Source: Planctomycetota bacterium (GTDB lineage: Bacteria; Planctomycetota; Planctomycetia; Pirellulales; PLA5). From it: 36,445 nt of DNA. The notes below the pieces were generated by a model. The model made no database searches and had not been told where the DNA came from. It worked only from the letters and a program-made list of their open reading frames with translations. Positions 26,294 to 33,554 of the stretch are shown here, one piece after another; position 1 is the stretch's first letter; each line of letters begins with the position of its first letter. Location of the stretch: NCBI GenBank assembly GCA_003576845.1, contig QEVJ01000054.1, positions 1 to 36,445 of the forward strand, written 5' to 3'. Position numbers and translations under genes: made by a program.

Positions 26294-26849
26294 CTCCAAA
26301 CTTCTCTTTGACTTTCTCCCGCGCTCTGCTGATTCGCATCTTGCAGGCGCTAATGGAGATGTCGAACATTTCGGCCAGGTCTTCGTGGCTGTAGTTCTCG
26401 GCGTACTTGAGCAGGAGCATCGCCCGGTCGCTTTCGTCGAGGACGTCGAGCATTTGGGTCAGGTCGAGATGATTGGCGGCGGCATCGCGCGGCTCGTGGG
26501 CCGCTTCTTGCTCGATCATTTCGTCCGAAGCACTGGCCACGCGGCGCTCGCGGCGACCGCGGGCACGCCGCATGGCCAGGCAAGTTCGCACCGCGACGCT
26601 GTGCGCCCAGGTCGTGTACTTGCTGCGACCGGCGAACTTGTCGCGATTGAAAAACAACCGCACGAACACCTCTTGGGCGGCGTCAGCGGCGTCGTGTTCG
26701 TTGCCCATCAGGCGGAAGCAAATCCGCCAGACGGGATCGCGGAGACGCCGAACCAACTCGGCAAACGCCGGCCCGTCGGAACCCTCTCGGGCGGCTTCGG
26801 CGGCAAGTTGTTCGTCGGTCCGTTCGGTTTGGTCCACTTCGGTGTTCAC
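26253..26849 (-). CDS. RNA polymerase sigma factor, ECF family (second copy type)
   Basis: 198 residues from GTG 26849 (MNTEVDQTERTDEQ). Sigma region 2 spans about 25-95, including the block EHDAADAAQEVFVRLFFNRD and the promoter-melting region KYTTWAHSVAVRTCL. Sigma region 4 spans about 130-180, with LLLKYAENYSHEDLAEMFD and the recognition helix SISACKMRISRAREKVKEKF. An upstream ATG at 26951 would add 34 Arg-rich residues with no family resemblance, so the GTG was preferred, although neither has a clear ribosome site. The last residues (GDQGSGVGGRGSGT) are read from a G-rich heptanucleotide repeat, suggesting that the original stop was lost and replaced. Probable targets include its own operon with the small membrane protein (inference). 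Confidence 0.9.
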   Translation of the reverse strand: MNTEVDQTERTDEQLAAEAAREGSDGPAFAELVRRLRDPVWRICFRLMGNEHDAADAAQEVFVRLFFNRDKFAGRSKYTTWAHSVAVRTCLAMRRARGRRERRVASASDEMIEQEAAHEPRDAAANHLDLTQMLDVLDESDRAMLLLKYAENYSHEDLAEMFDISISACKMRISRAREKVKEKFGDQGSGVGGRGSGT

Positions 26850-27393
26850 CGCTCGTTCGAGTCGCGAAGATCGCGACCGCTCCGCGAGGACGCTCGATCC
26901 TTCGAGCCGTCGGTGATGCGTGGCGATCCGCCTCGTCGCAAGCGGGTGCATCGAGTTAGTGCCCGCGGTGTCGCCCGGCGTCACATGGGGAGCGTTCGAG
27001 TCGCCGCAAATGCTTGGCGGGCATGAAGATGCGCCGCGAATCGAGCGGCATTGGAGCGGCCCGGACGGCGGCCCGTCAAGAGCGATTCCAGGCTCTAGGG
27101 CCACGTTTTCCGCCCCGATTTTCCCCGCCGCGGTTCGGGTTGCCGCATACGATTGAGATGACAATACTGTCGGCACGAACATCGGGCGTCGGCGTAGGGT
27201 GGGCTGTGCCCACCGGAACCTCCGAGCAGAAGCCGTTCGAAACAGTTCAGCCCGCCATTTCTTTTCGACTCCACCGAAGAACGAGCGCCACGCAAGCGCA
27301 ACCTCGGACAAAATGGATGAACTGGTGGGCGCAGCCCACCCTACATGTCTCGCCCATACGATTACTGCATTTCTCGCCGCGCAAGGACTCGCC
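26850..27393. other. Divergent intergenic region between ECF sigma gene and 2-oxo acid decarboxylase gene
   Basis: 544 bases with no convincing gene. The proximal ~100 bases may belong to the sigma gene if its start is the upstream ATG. The distal half holds an inverted-repeat element listed separately. Open frames that cross it are read through from neighbours and have no coding character. Promoters of both divergent genes should be here but no clear -35/-10 pair was recognised. Confidence 0.6.
27194..27345. repeat. Inverted-repeat element with self-palindromic ends
   Basis: The left end 27194-27214 and right end 27325-27345 are near-perfect reverse complements (GTAGGGTGGGC ... GCCCACCCTAC). 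Each end is itself a palindrome (GGTGGGC-TGT-GCCCACC on the left, GGTGGGC-GCA-GCCCACC on the right). They enclose 110 bases with no ORF. The layout resembles a miniature inverted-repeat element or a paired REP-like sequence. No target-site duplication was identified with confidence. Confidence 0.65.
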
Positions 27394-29124
27394 ATGTCGA
27401 CCGCCGATATCATTCCCGTTCGGCCCGAAATGCGCCGCGAGGCGCCGCCCGCTTCGGCGGTGGCCGGGCTGTCGATCGGCGGCTATTTGATCCGCCGGTT
27501 GCAGGATTACGGCATCCGCGACGTGTTCGGCATTCCGGGTGACTATGTGCTGGCGTTCTACAACCTGCTGGAAGCAAGCCCGATCAACGTCGTCGGCTGT
27601 ACGCGCGAGGATTGTGCCGGGTTCGCGGCCGACGCCTATGCCCGCGTGAACGGGATGGGCGCGGTCTGTGTGACCTATTGCGTGGGCGGCTTGAGCTTGT
27701 GCAATTCGATCGCCGGGGCGTATGCCGAGAAATCTCCGGTCGTGGTGATCACCGGTTCGCCGGGGATGAACGAACGGGTGAACAATCCACTGTTGCACCA
27801 CCGGGTCCGCGATTTTCGCACGCAGCTCGAAGTGTTCGAGAAACTGTGCATCGCGGGCGCGGAACTAAGCGACCCCGACACGGCGTTTCGCGAGATCGAC
27901 CGCGTGCTCGACACGGCGGCAAGCTTCAAGCGGCCGGTATATCTCGAAATTCCGCGGGATATGGTGAACGTCGTTCCGCAGGTGCCTCATGCCTATCGCC
28001 ACATCGAGCCGGCGAGCGATCCGGCGGCCCTGGCGGCGGCTCTCGACGATGCCATGGCGTGGGTATCGTCGGCGGAGCGGCCCGTGATCATCGGCGGCGT
28101 CGAGATTCACCGCTTCGGCTTGCAGGACGAAGTGCTCACTTTGGCCGAACGGGCGAAAATTCCGGTGGCGGCAACGATGCTCGGCAAGAGCGTTGTCCGC
28201 GAGACGCACCCGCTGTATATCGGCCTGTACGAAGGCGCGATGGGCCGGCAAGACGTTACCAGGTTCGTCGAAGAGAGCGACTGCGTGCTGCTGTTGGGCA
28301 CGTTCATGACGGACATCAATCTCGGGATCTTCACGGCCAATCTTTCGCCCGATCAGTGCATTTACGCGACGAGCGAAAAGCTCCGCATTCGGCAGCATCA
28401 TTTTCAGGAAGTTTTGTTGCCGGACTTCATTCGCGAGTTGGCGTCGCGGGCGGAGGAGCTGGTCAATCCGGCGGCGCCGGCGCGGGAGTTACCCAAATCG
28501 CCCGAGGCCGGCGGCTTCGTGATGCGGGCGAACGAACCGATCGGCATTCGGCGGTTGATCGCCCGGCTCAACGAGCAACTCGACGACGAGACGATCGTCA
28601 TCGCGGACATCGGCGATTCGCTGTTCGCGGCGACGGAACTGGTTACGCACGGGCGCAGCGAGTTCTTAAGTCCCGCGTACTACACGTCGATGGGCTTTTC
28701 GCTTCCGGCCGCGCTCGGGGCGCAGGTCGCGCGGCCGAACATGCGGGCGGTGGTGATCGTCGGCGACGGGGCGTTTCAGATGACCGGCATGGAGCTCTCG
28801 ACGATCGCCCGGCACGGGTTCCCGACGATCGTGATCGTGCTCGACAACAAGGGCTACGGCACGGAGCGGTTCTTGCACCACGGCGAACATGCCTACAACG
28901 AAATTCATCCGTGGAATTACCATAAGTTGCCGGAAGTTCTCGGCCGCGGCACGGGCTATGAAGTCCGCACGGAGGGCGAATTCGACGCGGCGCTCAACAA
29001 AGCCTGGGCCGATACGAGCGGGTTCAGCTTGATCCAGGCCCATCTGGCAAAGACCGATTGCAGCCTGGCGCTGGAGCGGTTGGCGGAGAAGCTGAGCAAA
29101 CGGGTGGCGGGGAAGGCGCATTAG
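27394..29124 (+). CDS. Thiamine-diphosphate 2-oxo acid decarboxylase (pyruvate/indolepyruvate decarboxylase family)
   Basis: A 576-residue cytosolic enzyme that decarboxylates 2-oxo acids to aldehydes. The N-terminal PYR domain has the catalytic glutamate in [16 protein letters not shown] (E72, aligned to the ELNAxYAAD motif) and the adjacent histidines of [11 protein letters not shown], which distinguish decarboxylases from acetolactate synthases. The central domain is at about 190-340. The C-terminal PP domain has the cofactor motif [16 protein letters not shown] (G457-D458-G459) through LDNKGYG (D484-N485). ATG 27394 (MSTADII) is preceded by AAGGA at seven bases, so longer upstream reading is rejected. 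Substrate preference between pyruvate, indolepyruvate and phenylpyruvate cannot be decided. In this context it may supply fermentative or redox balance. Appears monocistronic. Confidence 0.9.
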   Translation: MSTADIIPVRPEMRREAPPASAVAGLSIGGYLIRRLQDYGIRDVFGIPGDYVLAFYNLLEASPINVVGCTREDCAGFAADAYARVNGMGAVCVTYCVGGLSLCNSIAGAYAEKSPVVVITGSPGMNERVNNPLLHHRVRDFRTQLEVFEKLCIAGAELSDPDTAFREIDRVLDTAASFKRPVYLEIPRDMVNVVPQVPHAYRHIEPASDPAALAAALDDAMAWVSSAERPVIIGGVEIHRFGLQDEVLTLAERAKIPVAATMLGKSVVRETHPLYIGLYEGAMGRQDVTRFVEESDCVLLLGTFMTDINLGIFTANLSPDQCIYATSEKLRIRQHHFQEVLLPDFIRELASRAEELVNPAAPARELPKSPEAGGFVMRANEPIGIRRLIARLNEQLDDETIVIADIGDSLFAATELVTHGRSEFLSPAYYTSMGFSLPAALGAQVARPNMRAVVIVGDGAFQMTGMELSTIARHGFPTIVIVLDNKGYGTERFLHHGEHAYNEIHPWNYHKLPEVLGRGTGYEVRTEGEFDAALNKAWADTSGFSLIQAHLAKTDCSLALERLAEKLSKRVAGKAH

Positions 29125-29143
29125 GCATTTCCCTTGAAGTTCA

Positions 29144-29341
29144 ATGGACGCTCCACTTGCGCGTTTCGTTTCGTCCATCGTAACGGCGTATCTCGTGGCG
29201 ATTGTCGTATGGCCGCTGCTCAGGCGCCGCTTCGAACTCAACCTTGTTGGAACCGCGCTGGCAATCGTTGGAATCTCGGCTTGCCCTGCGTTGATTCTCC
29301 CGGCGAACGTTGCGGCCAGAGGTTTTGCACGCCTTTTGTAG
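29144..29341 (+). CDS. Short membrane ORF, possibly an N-terminal remnant of a larger membrane protein
   Basis: 65 residues with two hydrophobic segments (about 10-24, VSSIVTAYLVAIVVWPL, and about 35-54, GTALAIVGISACPALILP) separated by LLRRRFELN. It starts 19 bases after the decarboxylase stop and ends in TAG; no continuation of a larger protein is evident in the other frames downstream. The arrangement recalls the first helices of MBOAT/wax-synthase-like acyltransferases, so it may be a truncated relic, but the resemblance is weak. The ribosome site is poor. It could equally be a chance ORF. Confidence 0.35.
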   Translation: MDAPLARFVSSIVTAYLVAIVVWPLLRRRFELNLVGTALAIVGISACPALILPANVAARGFARLL

Positions 29342-29498
29342 GTAATGCGGTCGAGCGAAAGGTCAGCCGTTCTCGACCGTGTCATCCTGCCGTTTTCGCG
29401 AGAATTCCGGGCAGCGCGGGGTGGGATGGAACGATCCACGCGGGTTGATCGTCCAACCGGCGGAGAATCCTGTGTTGTTTACGATTGGAGGTTCGGCC

Positions 29499-30020
29499 AT
29501 GAAGCGGGCGAATATCGTCGTTGCCGTCGTCGTTGTTGTTGTCGTCGTTGCTGTCGCTGGCTGGGCGCTGCCGGTGTACGCGGATTACAGCGTGACGCGG
29601 AGCGGGGCGTGGCCGGCGAGTTGGCCGGCGGAGCTCGAGCCGCTGCGGAAGGAGGCCCGGACGCTCGAAGGGCCGATGGTGCTTTACTTGCACCATGCGA
29701 TCGCGTTTTCGGACCGGGCGGCGTTCGAGGCGGCGTGGCCGCACCTCTTGAAGGTCCGCAGTCCGGGAGCGCCGATCGTGTTGCGGCGCGGGGCGAGTTT
29801 TTGGCTGGGCGGCGGGAAAGCGGCGGGAGTTTGCATCCACACGCCGCCGGCCGGCGAAGAGCCGCTCGTCGACGCGAAACAGGTCAACGGCCGCTGGGCG
29901 AAGACGGTGTATATCGAGCTGATCGTCGACGGCGAGATCGTGGACTTGAATCGGATCGCCCTGCCGCGCGAGGCGGTGGTGATCGACGAGCGGTTTGAGG
30001 AGGGGAAAGGGAAGCGCTGA
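29499..30020 (+). CDS. Hypothetical exported or membrane-anchored protein
   Basis: 173 residues from ATG 29499, which has an ideal GGAGG site seven to eight bases upstream; longer in-frame starts are not needed. The N-terminus is MKRANIV followed by a run of valines and alanines to about residue 25 (WALPVYA), a signal peptide or anchor. The mature part (about 27-173) is a mixed alpha/beta domain with no recognised motif; it contains PMVLYLHHAIAF, VLRRGASFWLGGGKAAGVCI and a strand-rich end (VYIELIVDGEIVDLNRIALP). It seems to belong to a group restricted to planctomycetes, which is an impression and not a search result. The stop is followed by a possible weak terminator at 30047-30068. Confidence 0.75.
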   Translation: MKRANIVVAVVVVVVVVAVAGWALPVYADYSVTRSGAWPASWPAELEPLRKEARTLEGPMVLYLHHAIAFSDRAAFEAAWPHLLKVRSPGAPIVLRRGASFWLGGGKAAGVCIHTPPAGEEPLVDAKQVNGRWAKTVYIELIVDGEIVDLNRIALPREAVVIDERFEEGKGKR

Positions 30021-30369
30021 ACTGGATTGCGCGAAGGGGCCGGGGTCGCCTTGGCGCGTGCTTTTTTTCGGCAGGTGTAAAATTCTTCGTGGACTTTTGG
30101 GAGGGGGTTTGGTAGGTTTGGCGGTGCGGGCGCGCGGGCTGGGTGGTCGCGCGGCTGTTATTGCTGCTGGCGATTGACCGAGAGCGTCCAGGGGCACGGC
30201 GCGGTTTTTTTCGACGGCTGTCGCACGGCACGGAAGAGAGAGTTTTTTCAGCCCTTTCCGTGGGGCGGCCCAGGCGCGTGTTGAAAAACCTAGCGGGGAA
30301 ATGGCAAGCGTTTTTGGGCGGGAGCGGGTGGAAAGTTGGGGCCAAGCTCCCCGGAAGAGGGAATTATTC

Positions 30370-30388
30370 AACGCTTCTCGCGTTTTTT
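30370..30388 (+). terminator. Possible intrinsic terminator inside the non-coding region
   Basis: AACGC-TTCTC-GCGTT makes a 5-base-pair stem with a 5-base loop and is followed directly by TTTT on the plus strand. The stem is short, so efficiency is doubtful. It would mark the 3' end of a transcript crossing 30050-30390, if one exists. Confidence 0.35.
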
Positions 30389-30788
30389 GGGCGGCAAGGC
30401 GCGATTGTGCGGCCGTGGATGTGCGGCGATGGGTCCGAGGGATGGGCCTGCGAGAAATGGCGACGAAGCGTCGTTTGCCGGTGGCTATGAATTGTTCTTG
30501 GGGAGGTTGCTGGCGCCGAGCGGCTTTACGATGGGGCGTGCTTGGCGGGGCACGCGATGGCGTTTGCAAAGGGGGAGTAGTGCCCAGGTGCGGGTTTGGA
30601 CGAACGAGGATGGCGGGACGGGCGGCGGTTCAGCACTGGCGGAGCCAGTGGCACCCCACGAGAATGGAAAGAACCCGGTCGTTCGCAAAGTCAATGGTGC
30701 GGATAGTGCCACCCCGTCGCGGGAAGTCACGTGTCTTCGACGGTGCCACCCCGCCGATACCGCTTTCTCTTATTAGCGATACTTGTTC

Positions 30789-30799
30789 ACAGTAACTGT
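30789..30799. promoter_or_regulatory. Palindrome immediately upstream of the methyltransferase start
   Basis: ACAGT-A-ACTGT is a perfect 11-base dyad that ends one base before the ATG at 30801 and replaces any ribosome-binding sequence. It could be an operator for autoregulation of the methyltransferase or a small RNA hairpin. Methyltransferase genes of restriction systems are often controlled this way, but no regulator gene was seen here. Confidence 0.35.
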
Positions 30800-30800
30800 A

Positions 30801-31706
30801 ATGAAAAAACGCCAGCGAGATTCAAAAGGCAAGCAATCGATAGCAAAGCCATGTTCGACTTTGGCACAGCCGACGCACGGGATAACTCGGTGGTCCGGAA
30901 TAGCGAAAAACGGATGCAGTTGGGAAATACTCCGGAGCGATGCGAAGACAGCATTGGCGTCCATGGAGAACGAACGTTTTAGGTGCGTGGTCACCTCACC
31001 TCCATATTACTCGCAACGTGACTATGAGGTTGATGGGCAGATTGGGTTGGAAAAAACGATTGCCGAGTATGTGAGCCGGATTGTTGACACGTTCGATGAA
31101 GTAAAGCGCGTTCTTGCTCGGGATGGCTGTTTGTTTCTTAATCTCGGTGACACCTATTATTCTGGCAAAGGGCAACCGAGGGGCAAGGATAGAAAGAATG
31201 GGGCGAGGCGGTTTGGGTTGCGGCCAGTCGATGCAAGCGGCTTGGGCGTCGCACGAAAAACGACCATTGGAATTCCGTGGAGAGTGGCCCTTGCCATGAT
31301 CGAAAGAGGTTGGACGCTTCGTTGCCCAATTGTCTGGTTGCGAAACGGTACCCCGCCGGAACCGACCGCCCGTGATCGTCCCTGGAAAACCTACGAAATG
31401 GTGTTCCTTTTTGTCAAAGAACCAAGGTATTTCTTTCAGCGATCCGGACTGAACGGCGAAGAGGATGTTTGGAGAATATCTAATCGCCCTAAGCACTCGC
31501 GTGGAGTGCATTCCGCCGCTTTTCCCGATGAATTGGTACAAAGGTGTCTGAAGGTGGGATGCCCACCCAACGGCGAAGTCCTCGATCCATTTGCTGGCAG
31601 CGGAACCGTAATGCGAGTAGCGCTCGCTAGCGGCCGGCCGGCGGTCGCAATTGATTTGAGCGAAAAGTATTGCAAGCACATGGCGCAAGGTGTTGAGCAA
31701 CTTTAG
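30801..31706 (+). CDS. Site-specific DNA methyltransferase (SPPY type, N4-cytosine or N6-adenine)
   Basis: 301 residues. The catalytic motif IV is TSPPYY (65-70), a form most common in N4-cytosine enzymes, and it precedes the AdoMet-binding motif DPFAGSGT (262-269), so the motif order is the circularly permuted (beta-type) one. Between them lie LFLNLGDTYYSGKG and IPWRVALAMIERGW, typical of this group, and the probable target-recognition part (about 110-240). ATG 30801 was chosen; an upstream TTG is in frame but lacks support. There is no ribosome site. The stop (31704-31706) is directly followed by the stop of the convergent DUF262 gene. Base composition is visibly AT-richer than the genes to the left and right, suggesting transfer. 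No classical restriction endonuclease is adjacent, so it is either an orphan or part of the island described here. Confidence 0.9.
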   Translation: MKKRQRDSKGKQSIAKPCSTLAQPTHGITRWSGIAKNGCSWEILRSDAKTALASMENERFRCVVTSPPYYSQRDYEVDGQIGLEKTIAEYVSRIVDTFDEVKRVLARDGCLFLNLGDTYYSGKGQPRGKDRKNGARRFGLRPVDASGLGVARKTTIGIPWRVALAMIERGWTLRCPIVWLRNGTPPEPTARDRPWKTYEMVFLFVKEPRYFFQRSGLNGEEDVWRISNRPKHSRGVHSAAFPDELVQRCLKVGCPPNGEVLDPFAGSGTVMRVALASGRPAVAIDLSEKYCKHMAQGVEQL

Positions 31707-32858
31707 TTACTTCCCTTGCATCTTTCGTTTAGGCTTGCCACCGTCCTTTGCCGCCTCGACGGTACATTCTGCAACGATCTCATCCAGCAGCGAGTCAATC
31801 ACTTCGGCGCGATCAACGCGAGCATATTTGTCATTTGTGGCTTTTGTTGCCGCTTTCAGATACCGAAAAACTCGATCGGCAGATTTTCCTGACTCTGTAT
31901 CTTCGACAGGAGTTCTCAGTGCAAATCTCTCGTCAACCTCTCGATAGAACGCGTCGAGTACCTCGCCTACTCGTTTCGCGTCGAGGTCGGTTTTCTTCAG
32001 GTAAGTCGAAAGTTCAACGATTAGCGTAAAGAGATCGGTCTTCTTCCACACGCGACATTTCTTGTCGAATCCGCACTCGTCAATGAAATTAAACACTTGC
32101 TCAATCTGTGATTTGATTTTCTTCCCCTTGGGGAAGGAGTCGTTGAATCTCTCGAGGTATTCGTAGTTCAGCTCGTCACGGTGATAGTACGTCGAGAGCA
32201 ACGTAGTCGTAAGTATGACGCAGAAGTCGAGGTCTCTCATGCGCCGCAAATCTGCGAGTGAGAATGTGACATGTTTGTCGAAAAAACTGTGCTTCGACAA
32301 GGTGTCGCAGAATTGTTTGTACTCCCCACTGAAGCGCGCATTTAGACGCTCAATTGCTTTGAGGGCATAGTCGGTCGAATTAATTCGCGCAAATACCTCC
32401 TTGATTTGTTCGGGTGTGCGTTTACCTAGATCACGAACCACGACTTCATAGTCAAGGAAGCGGCCCTTCTGCTCGACGGTAAGCTCGGCGTACGGTGGTA
32501 CCTTCGACAGCACCAAATCCTCTGACCCGTGGACATACTCGCGCAATGTTGAAATGCGCTGTTGACCGTCGACGAGGAGGGTGCTGCGCAACATTGTAGT
32601 CGTGTCGAGTTCTCCGGTTGCAATGAATATCTCAGGGAAAGGCAGGCCGAGCACGACGGTTTCCAGGAAGTGGTCTTTTACGACGTTCGTCCATACCAAG
32701 CGACGTTGAAAGGCTGGCTTCAGAATGAGGACGCCCTGATCGACCTCGCGTATGAGGTCGCTTACGCGACGAATGCTCACACCAGCATTAAAAGGTTGTT
32801 GTGGCTCAGTTGCTAAGTGCGCTTGCACACTTTTGGACGGCGATTTCTTGATAGGCAT
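31707..32858 (-). CDS. DUF262-domain protein (GmrS/ParB-nuclease-like)
   Basis: 383 residues from ATG 32858. The DUF262 domain runs from about 25 to 210: FNAGVSIRRVSDLIREVDQG, LKPAFQRRLVW (47-56), the hallmark DGQQR (97-101) and ARINSTDYAL. The C-terminal ~170 residues are helical and charged, ending in a Lys-rich tail; the HNH nuclease domain (DUF1524) found in GmrSD-type fusions is not present. In GmrSD, BrxU and SspE the DUF262 domain binds nucleotide and controls DNA cleavage. This gene overlaps the end of the nucleotidyltransferase-fold gene by 53 bases (103 if an in-frame ATG at 32909 is used), which implies coupled translation. The family is common in defence loci. The protein here may sense or regulate; the nuclease activity is uncertain. 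Confidence 0.87.
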   Translation of the reverse strand: MPIKKSPSKSVQAHLATEPQQPFNAGVSIRRVSDLIREVDQGVLILKPAFQRRLVWTNVVKDHFLETVVLGLPFPEIFIATGELDTTTMLRSTLLVDGQQRISTLREYVHGSEDLVLSKVPPYAELTVEQKGRFLDYEVVVRDLGKRTPEQIKEVFARINSTDYALKAIERLNARFSGEYKQFCDTLSKHSFFDKHVTFSLADLRRMRDLDFCVILTTTLLSTYYHRDELNYEYLERFNDSFPKGKKIKSQIEQVFNFIDECGFDKKCRVWKKTDLFTLIVELSTYLKKTDLDAKRVGEVLDAFYREVDERFALRTPVEDTESGKSADRVFRYLKAATKATNDKYARVDRAEVIDSLLDEIVAECTVEAAKDGGKPKRKMQGK

Positions 32859-33399
32859 CGAAACGTGACCATGTTCTATAGAGTCGGGCGGAAATCCGGC
32901 GTTTTCCAAAGCGCCGCGATCGCATTAGTTCATCAAAGAACTCTGTCCACCGCGCGGCTTCTTTGAAACTGGGAACTGGCGGCAGCCACCGCGGGTCAAT
33001 CCACCCGCGGAAGAGTGTATTCACGAATCTCCGATACCGTTTCGTGGCGTGCCACGCGCGGTCGACGCGAGAATACGCAAATACACTTTCCCAATAGACA
33101 TCGAAACGTTCAGCGGAGACAATTGCAATGTCGAGGTCTGAGCCAGCATGAGCGGGATTCCACAGCTTCTTGGGAACGATGCTGAAGCCAAGGCGACAAG
33201 AACCCACCAATACGACGGCGCTAGGGTGAATTGAAAACTCTTCAGCAACAATACGTCGCAACTCAAAATAATCCTCTTCGGAAATCTCAGTCGGCATTCC
33301 GGTCGTGATGTACTTCCGTACGGAATCCTGCGGCGAAAGCCGTTTGAGGTCCGCTTGAAACCGGTCAATCAACCGTTCGTCGTTCGGAAACGTGCTCAT
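32806..33399 (-). CDS. Nucleotidyltransferase-fold protein
   Basis: 197 residues. The pol-beta-type signature is clear: VVLVGSCRLGFSIVPKK (about 62-78) with the glycine-serine pair at 66-67, then GSDLDIAIVS (86-95) with the two metal-binding aspartates D88 and D90. A third carboxylate cannot be assigned with confidence. The C-terminal half is rich in Trp, Arg and Phe (RFVNTLFRGWIDPRW, WTEFFDELMRSRRFGKRR) and is probably helical and nucleic-acid-binding. It lacks the size and features of CBASS cyclases, and no HEPN partner gene is adjacent, so a MNT/HEPN antitoxin is not favoured. It is the first gene of a two-gene operon with the DUF262 gene. Composition is AT-rich like the rest of the island. 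The substrate (nucleotide, RNA or protein) is unknown. Confidence 0.8.
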   Translation of the reverse strand: MSTFPNDERLIDRFQADLKRLSPQDSVRKYITTGMPTEISEEDYFELRRIVAEEFSIHPSAVVLVGSCRLGFSIVPKKLWNPAHAGSDLDIAIVSAERFDVYWESVFAYSRVDRAWHATKRYRRFVNTLFRGWIDPRWLPPVPSFKEAARWTEFFDELMRSRRFGKRRISARLYRTWSRFDAYQEIAVQKCASALSN

Positions 33400-33432
33400 T
33401 GTTGCTCTTCTTATCGCGGTTAATTCTGCAAT

Positions 33433-33463
33433 CCTTTTTCGACGCGTACAAGCTCGATGATTG
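33433..33463 (-). promoter_or_regulatory. Possible promoter of the nucleotidyltransferase-DUF262 operon
   Basis: On the minus strand TTGTAC and CAGAAT are separated by 17 bases, 30-60 bases upstream of the ATG at 33399. Each hexamer matches the housekeeping consensus at four of six positions. The 155-base spacer to comM contains nothing else recognised. Confidence 0.3.
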
Positions 33464-33554
33464 CGAAATCCCGCGATTTGGCTCGATGCGCCTGACAGTA
33501 GCCGATAGAAGTAAAGTCCTTGTGCGTCTTGTCGGTTCTAGACACGGTGGTTGC

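Larger units (their letters stand above)
30021..30800. other. 780-base region without a convincing protein gene, rich in possible RNA structure
   Basis: Open frames here have no consistent codon bias or family resemblance. Seen on plus: CGCC-TT-GGCG followed by a run of seven T (30047-30068); complementary GTTTTTTCA and TTGAAAAAC segments near 30241-30250 and 30280-30290; GGGGCC/TCCCC near 30337-30352; and AACGC-TTCTC-GCGTT followed by TTTT (30370-30388). The last 200 bases hold an ACTGGC-GGA-GCCAGT dyad (30635-30649) and three copies of GTGCCACCCCG or GTGGCACCCC (near 30649, 30707 and 30743), related to the repeat at 8152. The region may encode a structured RNA, be a relic, or form the boundary of the AT-richer island that starts next. 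Confidence 0.55.

Noticed and set aside
30301-30795. Frames of 100-165 codons on plus in the non-coding region
   Set aside because: Arg/Trp-rich translation with no motif, overlapping alternatives in several frames, no ribosome site.
32806-33399. MNT/HEPN-type antitoxin or CBASS cyclase identity for the nucleotidyltransferase
   Set aside because: No HEPN gene is adjacent, the length is greater than usual for MNT and shorter than CBASS cyclases, and no CBASS effector is present; left as unassigned.
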